From Mycolicibacterium boenickei (lineage in GTDB: Bacteria; Actinomycetota; Actinomycetes; Mycobacteriales; Mycobacteriaceae): a stretch of DNA of 64,000 bases. The stretch spans positions 868,001 through 932,000 of the forward strand of contig NZ_AP022579.1 of the NCBI RefSeq assembly GCF_010731295.1. Direction: 5' to 3'. Below the pieces are notes generated by a model, which had not been told where the DNA came from, ran no database searches, and was given only the letters and a program-made list of their open reading frames with translations. The position numbers and the translations under genes are program-made. Positions 60,596 to 64,000 of this stretch are shown here, in pieces; positions within the stretch are counted from its first letter, which is position 1; each line of letters begins with the position of its first letter.

Positions 60596-61468
60596 TCAAG
60601 GTGTCGGCACGGTATCGCCGATCGGACGGATCCGGCTGATCTCGTCGGCCCCGTGCCCGGCGTCGACGGCCGCGTCCACATAGCCCCGGAAGGCCTCCAG
60701 GGCACCGGCATCCAGACCCGCTGCCTCCGACGCCGCGATCAGATGCCGGACCGAGGCCGCCACCGAGGACACCGACGCACTGGGATCGGTGTGCCGGCCG
60801 GCTTCGACACGTTCGGCGATCTCGCCGAAGATCGGCGGCAGGATCGCGGCGATGTTGTTCGCGTGCGGCAGCAGCTCGGTGGGCGCGATGCCATGTGCGC
60901 CGGCCATTGCCAGGGCATGCACGAATCCGCTGACCGAGGTCCAGAACACATCCAGCAGCGCCATGTCGAAGGCTGCGGCACGGCCGATGTCCTCGCCGAC
61001 CCAGCTGACCGACGCAAGCGCGTCGAACACCGGTCGGTGGGTGTCGAAGAGCTCCCGCGGTCCGGCGAAAAGGATGCTGGCGCTCGCCGTTCCGATGGTG
61101 TCGGTCGGTGTCATGATGGCGCCGTCCAGATACCGTCCGCCCCGGGCGGTCACCAGTTCCTCCGTTCGCTGCGCCGAATCGGGGACATCTGAGGACAATC
61201 CGACGACCACCCGGCCCGCGACCGCGTCTCCCGCGACTTCCAGCACCGCGTCCGCGGCCGCCTGATCGACGACGTTCACCAGGATGAGGTCGCCGGCCGC
61301 CACTGCCGCCGCGGGCGTGTCGGCCCACAGCGCGCCACGGGCCAGCAGCGTGTCGGCTTTGGCAGGCGTCCGATTCCACACGGTGGTAGGGATATTCGCC
61401 GCGACCAGGGCCCCGGCCAGGGCCTGCCCCATCGGACCGAGGCCGAGCACGCTCACGGTAGTGGTCAT
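60596..61468 (-). CDS. NAD(P)-binding imine-reductase-like enzyme (copy 2)
   Basis: A 290-residue enzyme of the beta-hydroxyacid dehydrogenase superfamily, imine-reductase/reductive-aminase branch. The cofactor motif is VLGLGPMGQALA (residues 7-18) followed by VWNRTPAKAD, whose Arg suggests NADPH. YLDGAIMTPTDTIGT is the substrate-loop motif. The C-terminal half is the helical dimer domain. The catalytic Lys of hydroxyacid dehydrogenases is not evident at the expected place, as in imine reductases. It overlaps its paralogue by 4 bp (ATGA). Confidence 0.85.
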   Translation of the reverse strand: MTTTVSVLGLGPMGQALAGALVAANIPTTVWNRTPAKADTLLARGALWADTPAAAVAAGDLILVNVVDQAAADAVLEVAGDAVAGRVVVGLSSDVPDSAQRTEELVTARGGRYLDGAIMTPTDTIGTASASILFAGPRELFDTHRPVFDALASVSWVGEDIGRAAAFDMALLDVFWTSVSGFVHALAMAGAHGIAPTELLPHANNIAAILPPIFGEIAERVEAGRHTDPSASVSSVAASVRHLIAASEAAGLDAGALEAFRGYVDAAVDAGHGADEISRIRPIGDTVPTP

Positions 61469-62340
61469 GCCGCCGACCCGTTCCTGACGCTCTCGAAGAT
61501 GCGGGCGAAGCCCTCGTCGCCGTGGCCGGCGTCGATCTGCCGGTGGATCAACCGCTGCACCATGTCGACGACCTCGGTGCTGATCCCCTGGTCCCGGCTG
61601 GCGTTGACGATGTCGGTGAGATCGGAGAAATACAGACTCTGCTGGCCGGGCACCGTGTAGTCCCCGCCGTCGATGACGGTCGCGTACTCGGCGACCGCGG
61701 GCATGAGGGCAGGCAGCCACGCCGCGGTGCGGGCGGCGAACTCCTTCGCCGGCACGCCTGCCGCCCCCACCATGGCAGCGCCGTGGACGAAACCCGCGAA
61801 CATCACGTACATGGCCGACAGCAGCGCCAGGTCGTAGAGCGACGCCATGCCGGCATCGTCGCCGAAGTACTCAGCGCTGCCCCAGAGTTCGAGGAACGTG
61901 CGGTGGTCCTCGAACACCGCGGCCGAGCCGCTGTAGAGGATCGCCGACTGCGGCGTCGCGATCATCTCCGGTGTCGCCATGATGCCGCCGTCGAGGTACT
62001 CGGCCCCGTGGCCGGCGGCCCACCGGGCCAGCTCGCGTGCGCCTTCCGGTGAGGTCGTGGTCAGGTTCAGCAGGCGGCGCCCGGCCAGCCGGTCGGCCAC
62101 TGGGTCGAGGACCTCATGCACCGAAGCCTGATCGAACAAGCAGACCACGATGAGGGCGGCGACGAGCGCGTCGGCCGGTGTGGCCAGGGCGGTGACTCCC
62201 TCCTCGACGAGCGGGGCGACCCGTGCGGCGGTGCGATTCCAGACGAGGGTGGGGTGGCCCGCGCCGAGGGCGGTGCGAGCCAGCTGTGATCCCATGGCGC
62301 CGAGACCGAGGAAACTGACCGATGGCTGTGTCGTTGTCAT
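61465..62340 (-). CDS. NAD(P)-binding imine-reductase-like enzyme (copy 1)
   Basis: A 291-residue paralogue of the following gene: FLGLGAMGSQLARTALGAGH (cofactor), VWNRTAARVAPL, EYLDGGIMATPEMIATPQSAILYSG and the C-terminal helical domain with HRQIDAGHGDEGFARIFE. The two share the same layout but clearly diverged sequence, so the duplication is old; they may form heterodimers or act on different imines or ketones. It is divergent from an HxlR regulator with an operator-like repeat between them. Confidence 0.86.
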   Translation of the reverse strand: MTTTQPSVSFLGLGAMGSQLARTALGAGHPTLVWNRTAARVAPLVEEGVTALATPADALVAALIVVCLFDQASVHEVLDPVADRLAGRRLLNLTTTSPEGARELARWAAGHGAEYLDGGIMATPEMIATPQSAILYSGSAAVFEDHRTFLELWGSAEYFGDDAGMASLYDLALLSAMYVMFAGFVHGAAMVGAAGVPAKEFAARTAAWLPALMPAVAEYATVIDGGDYTVPGQQSLYFSDLTDIVNASRDQGISTEVVDMVQRLIHRQIDAGHGDEGFARIFESVRNGSAA

Positions 62341-62374
62341 GTCATCATCGTTGAAGCAACGCTAACCTCTGAAC

Positions 62375-62401
62375 AAGTACCCACTATTTAGTGCGATACT
62401 T
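62375..62401. promoter_or_regulatory. Operator-like nested inverted repeat (HxlR)
   Basis: AAGTA (62375-62379) and TACTT (62397-62401) enclose CACTA-TT-TAGTG (62382-62393). This AT-rich nested dyad sits between the imine-reductase-like operon start (62340) and the hxlR start (62443). HxlR proteins commonly bind such GTAC/TACTT-type sites. Confidence 0.65.
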
Positions 62402-62442
62402 ACTTTTTCGAAACTATTGACCCTGAGCAGCAAGGATGTCCG

Positions 62443-62781
62443 ATGGCTCAACTCGGCAAGTTCACCTGCGGGCTGGATGCGGCGTTCGCCGTGGTGGACG
62501 GCAAGTGGAAACCGCTCATCCTCTGGGAGCTTCAAGAAGGACCGAAGCGGTTCAACGCACTGCATCGCAGCCTGCCCGGGGTGTCCCAGAAGATGCTGAC
62601 CCAGCACCTCAAGGAACTCCAGCGCCACGGCGTGGTGCACCGGGAGAGCTACCACGAGGTGCCGCCGCGGGTCGAGTACTCCATGACCCCCGCCGGCGAG
62701 GAGCTGCTGGATGCCCTTGAACCACTGGGTAACTGGGCCACCAAGCACATCACACTGATCTGCGAGGGCGAGGCGAGCTAG
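62443..62781 (+). CDS. HxlR-family transcriptional regulator
   Basis: A 112-residue winged-helix regulator: the single cysteine in FTCGLDAAF (about residue 9), the hallmark DGKWKPLILWEL, the recognition helix GVSQKMLTQHLKEL and the wing VPPRVEYSMTPAGEELL. HxlR proteins respond to aldehydes, quinones or redox stress, often through the N-terminal cysteine. Its position points to control of the divergent imine-reductase-like pair. Confidence 0.92.
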   Translation: MAQLGKFTCGLDAAFAVVDGKWKPLILWELQEGPKRFNALHRSLPGVSQKMLTQHLKELQRHGVVHRESYHEVPPRVEYSMTPAGEELLDALEPLGNWATKHITLICEGEAS

Positions 62782-62794
62782 CCTTCGCGTCCGG

Positions 62795-63295
62795 TCAGGA
62801 TCGGTCCACCGTGTGCAGCGTGACCTCGCCGAGCACTCCCGAGTCGATCTGCGCGGTCATGTACGTGCAGTACGGCTGCCTGCGACGGTCGGTCGGCGAT
62901 CCCGGATTGAGCAGGCGCAGGCCGGTTTTCGCGGTGGTGTCCCACGGGATGTGACTGTGACCGAAGATCAGGACATCGGTCCCGGGGTAATCCCGGGCCA
63001 TCCGGGCCTCCCTGCCGGTGGCCGCACCCGTCTCGTGGACAACGGTGAACCGCAGGCCGTCCAACGTCACGTCGGCACGCTCGGGCAATCGCCGCCGCAG
63101 CTCGGCACCGTCGTTGTTGCCCCAACAGCCGATCAGATGCGCCGCCCGCGAGCTGAGCGCGTCGAGCAGGGCGGGATCGATCCAATCACCGGCGTGGACA
63201 ACGACATCCGCTTGGTCCACCTCGTCCCACACCTGCGCCGGGAGATCCTTGGCGCGCTTGGGTACATGGGTATCGGCGATGAGCAGCAGCCGCAT
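62795..63295 (-). CDS. Metallophosphoesterase (MJ0936/YfcE type)
   Basis: A 166-residue calcineurin-like phosphodiesterase: LLLIADTHVP (DxH), VVHAGDWID (GDxxD), WGNNDGAE (GNxD) and FGHSHIP (GHxH) complete the binuclear metal site. Members hydrolyse phosphodiesters such as bis-pNPP or cAMP in vitro. ATG 63295 begins directly with MRLLLIADTH. It is short compared with YfcE (about 184) but all motifs are present. Confidence 0.9.
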   Translation of the reverse strand: MRLLLIADTHVPKRAKDLPAQVWDEVDQADVVVHAGDWIDPALLDALSSRAAHLIGCWGNNDGAELRRRLPERADVTLDGLRFTVVHETGAATGREARMARDYPGTDVLIFGHSHIPWDTTAKTGLRLLNPGSPTDRRRQPYCTYMTAQIDSGVLGEVTLHTVDRS

Positions 63296-63388
63296 CCAGC
63301 CGAGCCTAGTTGACCGATGCCGATGAGCCCCGGAAGCGCAGCGGCGGGTTCGGGCCCGCAGGCGGCCAGCGCCGCTCACACTCCGACC

Positions 63389-63745
63389 ATGGATCTACTA
63401 CGCAACGTAGTTGTTTATGCGCATCTCATCGGCTTCGCGGTCATGGTCGGCGCCTGGATCGCCGAGGCAGCGGCCCGACGCTTCCTGATCACCCCGGTGA
63501 TGACCTACGGCATGACGCTGTCGCTCATCACCGGTCTGGCCCTGGCCGCGCCGTGGCCGGCCGGCATCGTCCTGAACTACCCCAAGATCGGCACCAAGCT
63601 GATCATCCTGATCGCGCTCGGCGCGGTACTCGGCATCGGCACCGCACGCCAGCGGCGCGCGGGCGGCCAACCGGTCATGGGCCTGTTCATCGCCGCAGGC
63701 GTGCTGCCCCTGCTCGCGTCGGCAATCGCGGTGCTGTGGAACTGA
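63389..63745 (+). CDS. Small integral membrane protein
   Basis: A 118-residue protein with about four TM helices (residues 5-25, 30-55, 65-88 and 97-117), pattern YAHLIGFAVMVGAWIAEAAAR and KIGTKLIILIALGAVLGIG. It resembles small actinobacterial membrane proteins of the DUF2269/CopD-like type, which I cannot assign further. ATG 63389 is preferred because the upstream 24 codons are low-complexity. It is divergent from the phosphoesterase gene. Confidence 0.75.
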   Translation: MDLLRNVVVYAHLIGFAVMVGAWIAEAAARRFLITPVMTYGMTLSLITGLALAAPWPAGIVLNYPKIGTKLIILIALGAVLGIGTARQRRAGGQPVMGLFIAAGVLPLLASAIAVLWN

Positions 63746-63776
63746 GCTCCCGCCCGAAGCTGAGCTGAACCTGAGA

Positions 63777-63828
63777 CGTTCCCGTAAAGTTAACTGGCAA
63801 ACAACAATTGTCGGCAGGTACGGGAACG
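63777..63828. promoter_or_regulatory. Perfect 10-bp inverted repeat around an AT-rich spacer
   Basis: CGTTCCCGTA (63777-63786) and TACGGGAACG (63819-63828) are exact complements separated by 32 bp that include GTTAAC and CAATTG. The right arm ends directly before an ATG at 63829. The arrangement suggests two binding half-sites around a promoter rather than a terminator. Confidence 0.5.
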
Positions 63829-64000
63829 ATGGGTCACAGACACGCCATGGCAACCGCCAAGGTCATGCGCACGGCGGCATTCACCGGATGCGCTTCACCG
63901 CACGGTGATGTCAGCGTGCGGACGCGGCCGCGGCCCGCGGCGTCCGCACGTCAATCCCACCACGGCCTGTTCGAGCAGCCTCGGCGGCGCCGGTACATCG
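63829..64000 (+). CDS. Possible start of a gene running off the window
   Basis: From ATG 63829 an in-frame open stretch of 57 codons reaches the window end (MGHRHAMATAKVMRTAAF start, then an Arg/Pro/His-rich part). Third-position GC is high, about four fifths, but the amino-acid composition of the second half is that of out-of-frame high-GC DNA and a strong hairpin (GTGCGGACGC/GCGTCCGCAC, 63916-63949) lies inside. I cannot assign a family; it may be non-coding. It is kept as a low-confidence partial gene so that the last 255 bases are described. Confidence 0.25.
   Translation, partial: MGHRHAMATAKVMRTAAFTGCASPHGDVSVRTRPRPAASARQSHHGLFEQPRRRRYI

Overview
The window is high-GC mycobacterial chromosome, most likely from a rapidly growing Mycolicibacterium species. 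Marker families supporting this are MmpS/MmpL, PolD1-LigC1-LigC2, two 19-kDa-antigen-type (LpqH family) lipoproteins, a PE-PPE-domain hydrolase, a WS/DGAT acyltransferase, an F420 Ddn-like reductase, and a tadA to proXVWZ block whose gene order, as I remember it, matches Rv3752c-Rv3762c of M. tuberculosis. The catabolic and accessory content is too large for the tuberculosis complex. No IS element, CRISPR array, rRNA or prophage block was seen. One tRNA gene, tRNA-Ser(CGA), is present.

Layout. 1-5 kb: end of a DadA-type flavoenzyme, a GreA-like protein, and TetR regulators around an SDR/aldo-keto reductase pair. 5-8.6 kb: mmpS-mmpL opposite a TetR gene. 8.6-12 kb: a polymerase and two ATP-dependent ligases of the end-joining/repair type. 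12-18.4 kb: a ThuA-like protein, a large LuxR-family ATPase regulator, a polysaccharide deacetylase, a small secreted protein and a carboxylesterase. 18.5-21 kb: a coupled QEGLA metallopeptidase/ATP-grasp pair and an orphan phage-like protein. 21-30 kb: gluQ, an amino-acid ABC transporter with fused binding protein and permease, tetR-hpnE-like genes, an MFS carrier, a P450 and tgt. 30-35.3 kb: two LpqH-type lipoproteins around a haloalkane dehalogenase, a PE-PPE hydrolase and a PBP lipoprotein. 35.4-41 kb: an operon for a B12-dependent diol/glycerol dehydratase (fused alpha-beta, gamma, reactivase) downstream of a WS/DGAT. 41.2-44 kb: a membrane protein, an alpha-dioxygenase-like haem protein and a Ddn-like protein. 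44-45.2 kb: a two-gene lower-GC islet beside tRNA-Ser. 45.3-53.6 kb: the conserved tadA-tyrA-proXVWZ block. 53.6-58.6 kb: an SDR gene and a probable phosphonate-use module (GntR, OPA transporter, phosphonatase-like HAD, FAD oxidoreductase) with a shared palindromic operator. 58.7-64 kb: alkyl sulfatase, two tandem imine-reductase-like enzymes opposite an HxlR regulator, a phosphodiesterase and a membrane protein.

The genes that most clearly work together are the dehydratase operon, the ProXVWZ betaine/choline transporter, the phosphonate module, polD1-ligC1 with divergent ligC2, and the tgt/gluQ pair, both of which act on the tRNA wobble base queuosine. The least understood elements are the QEGLA/ATP-grasp pair, the tRNA-Ser islet, and the alpha-dioxygenase homologue with an arginine where the distal haem histidine is expected.
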